Assembly: GCA_030813035.1 (NCBI GenBank)
Contig: JAUSTV010000008.1
Length of the DNA stretch: 64,000 nucleotides
Direction: 5' to 3' (one strand)
Origin: Bacillus_BA fengqiuensis
GTDB taxonomy: Bacteria > Bacillota > Bacilli > Bacillales > Bacillaceae_H
The translations under genes and the position numbers were made by a program. Of the stretch, positions 44,206-51,506 are shown one piece after another. The notes under the pieces are model-generated. The model was not told where the DNA came from. It saw only the letters and a list, made by a program, of their open reading frames with translations, and did not search any database. Each line of letters begins with the position of its first letter. Position 1 is the first letter of the stretch.

Positions 44206-45630
44206 TTATGGCTGTTTGGGCTGACGATATTGTTTGAGCTCTTCTTCCAGCTTGCGTTTTTCTTCTTCAAAATCCAAAACGGCAGGTATTTCTTCTTTTA
44301 CTGGCTCTTTCTTTTCCTCTTTTTTGTTTTGAAGCCAATCCGGTACTTTTTCCTTCCGTACAGACTTTTTAGTGCTTGAGCGTTTTGTTTGCTTTGATTC
44401 CGTCCATTTTTGGTACTGTTTATGCTCACGTTTTGCCAAGTCCATCGCTTCTTTGACCGTTTGGATATTTTTTCTTGCCCAATGACTTGCGATTTTTTCG
44501 ACGTACGCTTTCGAAAGCTTCATATCCGACCGTAACATGACATAATAAATTAAGACATTGGCAACACCCGGAGTTAATTTTTGCTGAAATAAAACATCTT
44601 CTATAATTTGCAAATCTGCTTTAGCCGGCTCCGCTCCCCCTGATAATTGCACCAACAACTGTTTCGGAGAAATCAATTCTAACTGACGAATCAGCTGTTC
44701 TTCTTGCGTCTCTGGCTCTTTCTCTTTCATCGTTCGCAAAGCCGGCGGCTGAACCCTTTCCACAAGATGAGGAAGCTGGTCTCCCTGTTCAAATTGATAA
44801 AAGTCACGGGACGCTTTCCTCAGTAATTCAATGTCGATTTGGTCATTCTCATCTAATGACTGAAGGACTACATTTTTCATTTGCAGCGGGTCAATACCAT
44901 ATAAGAAGGACAGTTTTTTTATCGCATTTTTCACCTTAGTTGTAATAGCCTTTTTGGGTATAAGAGATTCACTGAGCCCCGCATAGAACAAATCGAAATT
45001 AAAGGTATCATCCTCAATATCGATTTGTGCTTTAGAAGAAGTGGACATATATTGAAAAGACGGATCTATCTGAAGATCTTGCTTCGCCTCTTCTCCGGTA
45101 TTGCTAATCATTTGACTCGTATGAAGAGAGTAAAACACCTCATTAAAAGAACGGGTAATGGACTGGAATTCGCCCTGTTCCAATGAGCGATCCGAGAAAT
45201 ACGTTTTCACTTTTTGAAAAATCGTTTTTCCCAGTCGATTATAGAGATAAATATTTAATACGCCATCATTAAAAAACTGCTCGGGGGTCAACGGAGGGAT
45301 GAGTTCATACACAAATAAGCGGCTGTCACCATCTTGCCTCACGTACGTTTGTAATAATCCGATTCCTTCCAGTTTCATACGTTCTTCATAAATACTCTTT
45401 AAATTTGTTTGCATCATCGCCATCAATGAATGGTGAGTGGCTTCTTTTCCCCATAAACGATCTTGTTCCAATTCACTCCAAAGGGTCATATATAAGCTAA
45501 AGCATAAAGAACCAATCAACGGCTGGTAAAGCATCGTTAATATTTTACGATCATTGTCTTGCAGAATGCCGTTTGAGCGGACTATATACCGGTCTACAGG
45601 AATCAATTCTTTCCAATGCTGTTCTGTCAT
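44206..45630 (-). CDS. dnaB: Replication initiation and membrane attachment protein DnaB
   Basis: 474 residues. This is the Bacillus DnaB (not the E. coli helicase), a DnaD-like primosome protein. It begins with the HWKELIPVDRYIVRSNG winged-helix region. Two DnaD-type domains follow, then a highly charged C-terminal tail. It lies upstream of dnaI and downstream of nrdR. Confidence 0.94.
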   Translation of the reverse strand: MTEQHWKELIPVDRYIVRSNGILQDNDRKILTMLYQPLIGSLCFSLYMTLWSELEQDRLWGKEATHHSLMAMMQTNLKSIYEERMKLEGIGLLQTYVRQDGDSRLFVYELIPPLTPEQFFNDGVLNIYLYNRLGKTIFQKVKTYFSDRSLEQGEFQSITRSFNEVFYSLHTSQMISNTGEEAKQDLQIDPSFQYMSTSSKAQIDIEDDTFNFDLFYAGLSESLIPKKAITTKVKNAIKKLSFLYGIDPLQMKNVVLQSLDENDQIDIELLRKASRDFYQFEQGDQLPHLVERVQPPALRTMKEKEPETQEEQLIRQLELISPKQLLVQLSGGAEPAKADLQIIEDVLFQQKLTPGVANVLIYYVMLRSDMKLSKAYVEKIASHWARKNIQTVKEAMDLAKREHKQYQKWTESKQTKRSSTKKSVRKEKVPDWLQNKKEEKKEPVKEEIPAVLDFEEEKRKLEEELKQYRQPKQP

Positions 45631-45844
45631 ATCATTCGAACCTTTCTGTACAATCCACTAAAAAATTAAGTTGGATGCATCTATGTAAAAACTGGCCAAG
45701 CCAAGCACCCTCTTGCCCGCAGTCCAAAAGCAACAACCTTTCAGAAAAGGACTAAATAAAAGAACAATTATATATTCACCAAAACTTGAGTATAAGGTTT
45801 CTTTTCATCTTTTCCATATTTAAGAAAAAAATCAAATGAAGCTA

Positions 45845-45881
45845 AAAAAAGAGCTTTAAGGAATCCTTATGAGCTCTTTTT
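45845..45881 (-). terminator. nrdR terminator
   Basis: Stem AAAGAGCTCATAAGG with CTTAAAGCTCTTT followed by T7, at the nrdR stop. Confidence 0.88.
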
Positions 45882-46341
45882 ACGCGCGTTCTTTTTTTAT
45901 TAGTTCTTTCAACTCATCAATAAATACATTAATATCTTTAAATTGTCGGTAAACAGAAGCAAAACGTACATAGGCTACTTCATCGATCTTTGCCAAACGC
46001 TCCATTACCATCTCACCCACTGATTCTGATTGAACTTCAGCTGCTCCTTGGCTGCGCAGCTCTTTTTCAATGTCAAAGATCGTATCTTCAAGCTGTTTTA
46101 AGGTAACAGGGCGCTTCTCACACGCCTTGATCAATCCGCGCAATAATTTATCTTTGCTAAATTCTTCTCTCGCTCCATCTTTTTTAACGACGATAAGAGG
46201 AGTTTCCTCCACTTTCTCAAACGTTGTAAATCGATAATGGCATTGTTCACATTCGCGTCTTCTTCGAATAGACCGTCCCTCTTCAATAGGACGAGAGTCT
46301 AATACTCTTGTTCCATTAAAATGACAAGAAGGGCACTTCAT
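45880..46341 (-). CDS. nrdR: Transcriptional repressor NrdR
   Basis: 153 residues. An ATP/dATP-sensing repressor of ribonucleotide reductase genes. The N-terminal zinc ribbon is clear (MKCPSCHFNGTRVLDSRP; RRRRECEQCHYRFTTFE), followed by an ATP-cone (VVKKDGAREEFSKDKLLRGL). ATG 46341 gives the usual length; the ORF beginning at 46416 is an extension without support. Confidence 0.96.
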   Translation of the reverse strand: MKCPSCHFNGTRVLDSRPIEEGRSIRRRRECEQCHYRFTTFEKVEETPLIVVKKDGAREEFSKDKLLRGLIKACEKRPVTLKQLEDTIFDIEKELRSQGAAEVQSESVGEMVMERLAKIDEVAYVRFASVYRQFKDINVFIDELKELIKKERA

Positions 46342-46443
46342 TCTCTCAGCTCCAATAATTTCTTTTATTTTCATCTTATAGAAAATGACGTACGAATACA
46401 AGACTATCCTACGCAAATCTGACGATTACTTCCTTTTGGAACA

Positions 46444-46830
46444 TCACCCTTTGGATAACATCATCTTTTGGTCAAGAAGTTCATACATTTTTTTGGCTAA
46501 CGCCTTACTATACCCGAAATCCATCGGAAGCAGTTTCGTTTCCGTGGTAATGGAGAAATCGACAGCCGTCTCAAACGGTCTAACCGATACGATGCTTATC
46601 ACCATAAAAGCTTTTTTTCCTTTTTTCACATTAACGCTCAATTCCCCGTACTCTTCAGTTGCCGCCAACAGCTCAAAACCGTCCAGCCCTTCAATCAATT
46701 TCTTTACTTCAGTAAAAGCATGGGCAGTCGTTGTTTTATAGTAATGTGTTCTCAAGTGCAAATCCTGATGCTTGTCCGACGTTTCACAATGATTAGAGAA
46801 TACTTGCTTTATAGATTGCAGCAAACCCAT
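46444..46830 (-). CDS. Conserved hypothetical cytosolic protein
   Basis: 128 residues, no signal peptide or membrane segment. I do not recognise a named family. It has a central AATEEYGELSVNVKKGKKAFMVISIV and a Leu-rich C-terminus. ATG 46830 follows AAAAGGAG; the upstream ATG at 46869 lacks one. It lies between speD and nrdR. Confidence 0.7.
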   Translation of the reverse strand: MGLLQSIKQVFSNHCETSDKHQDLHLRTHYYKTTTAHAFTEVKKLIEGLDGFELLAATEEYGELSVNVKKGKKAFMVISIVSVRPFETAVDFSITTETKLLPMDFGYSKALAKKMYELLDQKMMLSKG

Positions 46831-46938
46831 TACTTCAGCTCCTTTTTGATCTTTATAAATACAACTCAAATGTTTAACATTTTCTATCGATTTTTTCCTA
46901 TTTACGCCTTTTGGTTCTTACATCCTGAATAAGCTACA

Positions 46939-46987
46939 TATAAGCGGTTGACAAGAGCCCGTAAGGGGCTCTTGTCAACCGCTTATA
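46939..46987. repeat. Near-perfect palindrome P2
   Basis: Arms of 22 bases (46939-46960 with 46966-46987) with a GTAAG loop. The outer arm AAGCGGTTGACAAG closely matches P1 at 34702, while the core (AGAGCCC/GGGCTCT) differs in both arms together. It lies between the speD terminator and the hypothetical gene. Confidence 0.85.
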
Positions 46988-46990
46988 TAA

Positions 46991-47018
46991 TAAAAAGAGG
47001 TGCATAAAATACACCTCT
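46991..47018 (-). terminator. speD terminator
   Basis: Stem AGAGGTG with CACCTCT, then TTTTT on the minus strand, just past speD. Confidence 0.88.
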
Positions 47019-47042
47019 CATCCGCTTTTAACATTCCATTCA

Positions 47043-47423
47043 TTAAAGAGCTTTAACTTGTGCTTGTTTCACTTGAACAGGACCCATACCGCGCGGTACT
47101 TCAATTGTTTCGCGTGTTTGAGCTCCTAATGCTTCTGCAATATAATCAGCAGCAATTGTAGGATCTAAATCCCCACATGTATATACATCGATGCTCGCAT
47201 AACCATGCTCAGGAAAGCTGTGGATAGTTAAGTGTGATTCAGAAATAATGACGACACCACTTACACCTTGTGGAGCAAATTTGTGAAACGCTACTTCACG
47301 AACCTCAGCACCTGTTTTTAATGCAGCATCTACGAATGTTTTTTCAATATACTCGATATCATTTAACTTATCAAAATCGCAACCCCATAATTCTGAGATT
47401 ACGTGACGACCCATTGTTTCCAT
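47043..47423 (-). CDS. speD: S-adenosylmethionine decarboxylase proenzyme
   Basis: 126 residues. Makes decarboxylated SAM for spermidine synthesis. The self-cleavage site is Glu62-Ser63 in IISESHLTIHSFPEHGY, leaving a pyruvoyl group. METMGRHVISELWGCDFDKL matches B. subtilis SpeD. ATG 47423 has AAAGGGGGAAG upstream. An in-frame ATG at 47465 with AAAGGA would add 14 residues and cannot be excluded. Confidence 0.95.
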   Translation of the reverse strand: METMGRHVISELWGCDFDKLNDIEYIEKTFVDAALKTGAEVREVAFHKFAPQGVSGVVIISESHLTIHSFPEHGYASIDVYTCGDLDPTIAADYIAEALGAQTRETIEVPRGMGPVQVKQAQVKAL

Positions 47424-47571
47424 AATAATACTTCCCCCTTTAACAAATTTTGATCGACTATTCATGAAATCCTTTGCTATATGGAATGCCAACTACCACG
47501 GGGGAAAGTTAGTCCAGAGAGGTCCTAACCCTTTAAGTAGCCACATTGCCGAAGCGGCTTAAGAAGTTCAC
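47424..47571 (-). promoter_or_regulatory. Structured speD 5' leader
   Basis: About 148 bases lie between the predicted start of transcription and ATG 47423. Visible on the minus strand are a hairpin with CTTAAGCC/GGCTACTTAA, a second with GTTAGGACC/GGACTAAC (47508-47529), and directly after it CTTTCCCCC (47500-47508). The last can pair with GGGGGAAG of the speD ribosome site. This could switch translation on and off; the ligand is unknown. Confidence 0.5.
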
Positions 47572-47578
47572 GAAAAAT

Positions 47579-47607
47579 AGTATACTTTGTTTAATCTAAT
47601 TTTGCAA
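47579..47607 (-). promoter_or_regulatory. speD promoter
   Basis: TTGCAA (47602-47607), 17 bases, TATACT (47579-47584) on the minus strand. Confidence 0.7.
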
Positions 47608-47722
47608 CACGTGATTTTCATTTTTTTCATGAATACCTTTACAAATTATTCTAAAATGTTAAAGGGTGTGTTTGCGTTTGTCTATTACTTTAACCCAAAA
47701 AGAACAAGATAAACATCAAAAT

Positions 47723-47762
47723 AAAATGCGCCTAACCTGATAATGGCTTAGGCGCATTTTTA
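47723..47762 (-). terminator. gapB terminator
   Basis: Stem AAAATGCGCCTAA with TTAGGCGCATTTT at 47723-47735 and 47748-47760, downstream of the gapB stop. Confidence 0.88.
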
Positions 47763-47794
47763 GATGATTTATTTATCCCACAACAATGGTTGAT

Positions 47795-48826
47795 TTAACC
47801 AATCTTCACTACCGAGGGCTGGGCCATTTTGACCGCAATATATTTCACTAAATCGACCACTCTTGTTGAGTAGCCCCATTCGTTATCATACCAAGCAAGT
47901 ACCTTCACTTTTCGGCCATCCATAACCATTGTCGAAAGACCATCCACAATGGCAGAATGAGAATTGGTGTTAAAATCGATGGAAACAAGCGGTTCGACCG
48001 TGAAATCCAATATCCCCTTTAATGGACCGTTAGCAGCTTTAACGAATACTTCATTGATTTCGTCTACCGTTACGTCCTTTTTCACATCTACCACTAAGTC
48101 TACCAATGATACGTTTGGTGTTGGCACACGCAATGCCATACCGTGCAGTTTCCCCTGTAAATGAGGCAATACTAATGATAAAGCTTTCGCTGCCCCTGTT
48201 GTAGTTGGAATAATAGACTGAGCGCATGAGCGGGCACGGCGTAAATCTTTATGAGGATTATCGATATTTTTTTGATCATTTGTATAAGCATGAACCGTTG
48301 TCATTAAACCATTTTCAATTCCAAATGCATCATCTAACACCTTTACAACCGGTGCCAAACAGTTTGTTGTACAAGAAGCATTGGAGATAATGAAATGATT
48401 ATCAATATCAAATTTTTGTTCATTGACCCCCATGACGATTGTTATATCTTCATCTTTTCCCGGAGCTGTTAATACTACTTTCTTCGCCCCAGCTTCCAAG
48501 TGAAACTTTGCCTTATCTCGTGAATTGAATTTGCCTGTCGCTTCAATGACAAGATCAATATTCAAGTCTTTCCATGGTAAGTTTAAAGGATCACGCGAGT
48601 TTAAAAGGCGAACCGTTTTACCGTTTACAATCAGAGCGTCATCCACTGGAATAACCTCTCCAGCAAATTTGCCGTGTACGGAATCATATTTTACTAAATG
48701 AGCCAGTGTCTCAGCCGGGTAGCTTGCATTAATAGCTACAACCTCAACATTTTCCTCATTTATGATATTGCGAAACACCATTCTCCCTATTCTTCCGAAA
48801 CCATTAATAGCAACTCTTGCTTTCAT
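47795..48826 (-). CDS. gapB: Glyceraldehyde-3-phosphate dehydrogenase (gluconeogenic type)
   Basis: 343 residues. It is placed beside speD as B. subtilis gapB is, and that enzyme works in gluconeogenesis with NADP. Rossmann start VAINGFGRIGRMVFR, catalytic Cys in SNASCTTNCLAPVVKVL, and conserved WYDNEWGYS. ATG 48826 follows AGAGGGG; the longer frame to 48889 has no support. CcpN sites, expected from B. subtilis, were not identified. Confidence 0.94.
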   Translation of the reverse strand: MKARVAINGFGRIGRMVFRNIINEENVEVVAINASYPAETLAHLVKYDSVHGKFAGEVIPVDDALIVNGKTVRLLNSRDPLNLPWKDLNIDLVIEATGKFNSRDKAKFHLEAGAKKVVLTAPGKDEDITIVMGVNEQKFDIDNHFIISNASCTTNCLAPVVKVLDDAFGIENGLMTTVHAYTNDQKNIDNPHKDLRRARSCAQSIIPTTTGAAKALSLVLPHLQGKLHGMALRVPTPNVSLVDLVVDVKKDVTVDEINEVFVKAANGPLKGILDFTVEPLVSIDFNTNSHSAIVDGLSTMVMDGRKVKVLAWYDNEWGYSTRVVDLVKYIAVKMAQPSVVKIG

Positions 48827-48953
48827 GGCTAATCCCCTCTCTATATATGTTATACTTATTCGTCGTTTATCACAAATAAAGTATAACACATTTAAAATGA
48901 AAACGGTTGATTAAAATGTCTAATTTCTAAAATAAAAATATTCTGAACAATAA

Positions 48954-49004
48954 AACAAGACGGAGGAAACGGTATAAAAAGCATACCGTTTCCTCCGTCT
49001 TGTT
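48954..49004 (-). terminator. coaE terminator
   Basis: A long perfect stem (core GACGGAGGAAACGGTAT) with an AAAAAGC loop between coaE and gapB. Confidence 0.85.
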
Positions 49005-49097
49005 ACATACACTATTTTATATACAGCCACTGTTAAACAATGAGGATGATTTTCAATCACTAAACTTTAACATCACCTATATAAAGTAACCCTTCAT

Positions 49098-49712
49098 TCA
49101 GCGGGAATCCTCCACAACCACATTCCATTTCGCAAGCACATATAATAGCTGCTCTTTCGTTTCTTCCATGGTGCCGTTGTTATTGATCACTTCATCTGCA
49201 AGAGACACTTTTTCCTGAAGAGGCATTTGCGACCCAATCCTCGCCTCTGCTTCTTCTTTTGTAAAATTGTTTCTGGCCATTAACCTTTCGAGTTGAATGG
49301 AATCGTCGACAAACACAAGGAGTACCTTATCTACCAGAGCGGTTAATTTACTTTCAAACAAAAGCGGGATATCCAATACGACCGTTTCATATCCTTCTTG
49401 TAAAAAAAACTCCTTTTGTGCCAACATTTCATTTCGAACTGCAGGATGGACGATTTGATTCAATAATTGCCTTTTTTTCTCATCTTGAAACACAATGGCT
49501 CCGAGTTTTAATCGATCCAGTTGTAAATCTTCCGCTAAAATGTCTGTTCCAAATGTACGTACAATTTCTCTATAGGCCGGCCGATCTTTTTGTACGGCTT
49601 CTTTGGCAATGACATCGGCATCAATGACAGGAATGGCAAGCTCCTTCAGCATGTTGGAAACCGTACTTTTTCCGCTTGCGATCCCTCCTGTTAAGCCTAT
49701 AATAAGAGCCAT
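49098..49712 (-). CDS. coaE: Dephospho-CoA kinase
   Basis: 204 residues. Last step of coenzyme A synthesis. P-loop LTGGIASGKSTV, then VIDADVIAKEAV and the lid region MARNNFTKEEAEARI. Normal length. Start ATG 49712 has AAAGGAG. Confidence 0.95.
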   Translation of the reverse strand: MALIIGLTGGIASGKSTVSNMLKELAIPVIDADVIAKEAVQKDRPAYREIVRTFGTDILAEDLQLDRLKLGAIVFQDEKKRQLLNQIVHPAVRNEMLAQKEFFLQEGYETVVLDIPLLFESKLTALVDKVLLVFVDDSIQLERLMARNNFTKEEAEARIGSQMPLQEKVSLADEVINNNGTMEETKEQLLYVLAKWNVVVEDSR

Positions 49713-49742
49713 ATTTGTTTCTCCTTTCTTCTTTTAGTGTGT

Positions 49743-49884
49743 GTTCAAAAAGGAGGACAAAAAGGACCGAGAAGTTCAAGGAAGCGCCGTCTCGAGCAAC
49801 GGAGCGTATGCTGTTAATACGTGAGTAGCGGAGAGACAAGCTGACGTCGAAATTCGACGGTCATTTTTCCCGGACTTTTTGAAC
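49743..49884. repeat. GTTCAAAAAG-type inverted-end element, copy R2
   Basis: 142 bp ending in GTTCAAAAAG and CTTTTTGAAC, exact inverted ends. Nearly identical to R1 at 29866 and in the same orientation. It lies between coaE and ytaF, an intergenic gap of about 190 bases that it almost fills. Confidence 0.87.
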
Positions 49885-49898
49885 ATCCTCTTTTAGCG

Positions 49899-50534
49899 CT
49901 ACAATCTCCAAATTCCTATCATAATGAGTACCACACCCGGAATGAAAGAGAATGCTCTCATCCATTTTAAACGAGAGAGCACTTTCCCGCATCGGATCCC
50001 CATTAATAAGAAGGAAGAACTCATCAGAACGACTATCATGGCTAAATAAACCGGTGAATAACCAAGAAGCGCTGCTCCAATGCCTGCCCCGAAAGCATCT
50101 AAAGACAGAGCCAAGCCGAGCATCAATGCTTCGATGCCCGTAATCGAACCAGACTGATCAAAATCGGCAGCGGTCGGTTTTTTCAGAATATGAATCACAA
50201 CACCAAATGATTTAATTTCCAGCTTCCATAACATTTTTTCTTCTTTTTGAGGAGATGCCGCTTCATCAGGACGAAAGAATTGATACAACACCCACGCTCC
50301 CAGAAACACCAAAATAAACCCGCCGAGCTTTTCGGTTAACTCGGGAGAAAAGAAACGGGCAATTCCTTTCCCTAACATCATTGAACATATAAGTGATGCT
50401 GCAGAACAAAGAGAAATAATCACAATGGATTTCAATGGAATAAACATATTGCGAAGACCATATGTCAACCCTACACTAAAACTATCCAAGCTAACGGCAA
50501 AAGCCAATAAAAACAAGGAAAGCGTAACAATCAT
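49899..50534 (-). CDS. ytaF: Sporulation membrane protein YtaF (MntP-like)
   Basis: 211 residues with six helices in two related halves: FAVSLDSFSVGLTYGLRN and GLALSLDAFGAGIGAALLGY, each with the Asp typical of MntP-type manganese exporters. YtaF is linked to sporulation in B. subtilis; transport is inferred from the fold. ATG 50534 has GGAAGGAGCC. Confidence 0.88.
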   Translation of the reverse strand: MIVTLSLFLLAFAVSLDSFSVGLTYGLRNMFIPLKSIVIISLCSAASLICSMMLGKGIARFFSPELTEKLGGFILVFLGAWVLYQFFRPDEAASPQKEEKMLWKLEIKSFGVVIHILKKPTAADFDQSGSITGIEALMLGLALSLDAFGAGIGAALLGYSPVYLAMIVVLMSSSFLLMGIRCGKVLSRLKWMRAFSFIPGVVLIMIGIWRL

Positions 50535-50653
50535 CGTTAGGCTCCTTCCATTCGATTTTCTACGTTTAGTATATGGAAAGAGCCTATCCATTGTTTATCT
50601 TATAAAGCTATACTTCTTACCTGCCGGGAAAACTCAATTATTTGCCATTCGGA

Positions 50654-51487
50654 TTAGCGGTCCGGACGCTGACATTTGGGACAAATATGGGTTCCCCTTC
50701 CGCTCACCACCGTTTTTTCGATGGCGGTACCGCATCGCCCGCATGGTTCTCCTTTTTTCCCGTATACAAACAACTGAAGCTGAAACATACCGATTTGTCC
50801 CTGTGTGTTGACATAGGTCCGAATGGTGCTGCCGCCTTTTTCAACCGCTTCTGTTAACGTATCCACGATTTCGCGGTGAAGATTTGTTACCTCTTCTTCT
50901 CTCAATTGATTGGCTAAACGTTCCGGATGGATGCCCGCACGGAATAAGGCTTCATCGACATAAATGTTCCCGAGGCCCACTACCGCTTTTTGGTCCAACA
51001 AAACAGCTTTAATTTTTCGGTTCGTTTTTTGCAGCTGCCTATATAGCATCTCTGGCGTAAATTCCTGTGAAAATGGTTCAGGCCCAAGATGCGATAATGG
51101 GAGAGACAATTCCTCTTCCCCTTTTTTAAATAAATGCATCGTCCCGAACTTACGGACATCTCGATAACGAAGCTCCGTTCCATCCGTAAACTGAAAGAAA
51201 ACATGTGTATGTTTATCATATGGTTCTTCATTCTGGTGCAGCCCATATTTTCCTTCCATTCTTAAATGAGAAACGAGTACATAGTCATCCAAAAAGATTT
51301 TCAAAAACTTTCCCCGCCTGCCGACATCACGAATGGTTTGTCCAACAAGGGCATCCTGAAACTGCTGGACTTCCGCTGGACGTTTAATGATATTAGGCCA
51401 CAGTACTTTTACGTGTTGAATCGTTTTGCCGATAACCAATTCGATAAGTGTTCGCCTTACGGTCTCAACTTCCGGGAGTTCAGGCAT
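50654..51487 (-). CDS. mutM: Formamidopyrimidine-DNA glycosylase
   Basis: About 277 residues. Removes oxidised purines. The mature N-terminus PELPEVETVRR supplies the catalytic Pro and Glu. VGLGNIYVDEALFRAGIHP is the H2TH motif, and the C-terminal zinc finger has CGRCGTAI and HICPKCQ. ATG 51487 gives MPELPEVE; the ATG two codons earlier sits too close to the ribosome site. It follows polA by 19 bases. Confidence 0.96.
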   Translation of the reverse strand: MPELPEVETVRRTLIELVIGKTIQHVKVLWPNIIKRPAEVQQFQDALVGQTIRDVGRRGKFLKIFLDDYVLVSHLRMEGKYGLHQNEEPYDKHTHVFFQFTDGTELRYRDVRKFGTMHLFKKGEEELSLPLSHLGPEPFSQEFTPEMLYRQLQKTNRKIKAVLLDQKAVVGLGNIYVDEALFRAGIHPERLANQLREEEVTNLHREIVDTLTEAVEKGGSTIRTYVNTQGQIGMFQLQLFVYGKKGEPCGRCGTAIEKTVVSGRGTHICPKCQRPDR

Positions 51488-51506
51488 CTTCATTCACTTC
51501 CTTTAC

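Noticed and set aside
46385..46741. 118-codon plus-strand frame
   Set aside because: It lies opposite the hypothetical gene at 46444-46830, which has a good Shine-Dalgarno and normal composition; the plus-strand frame has none.
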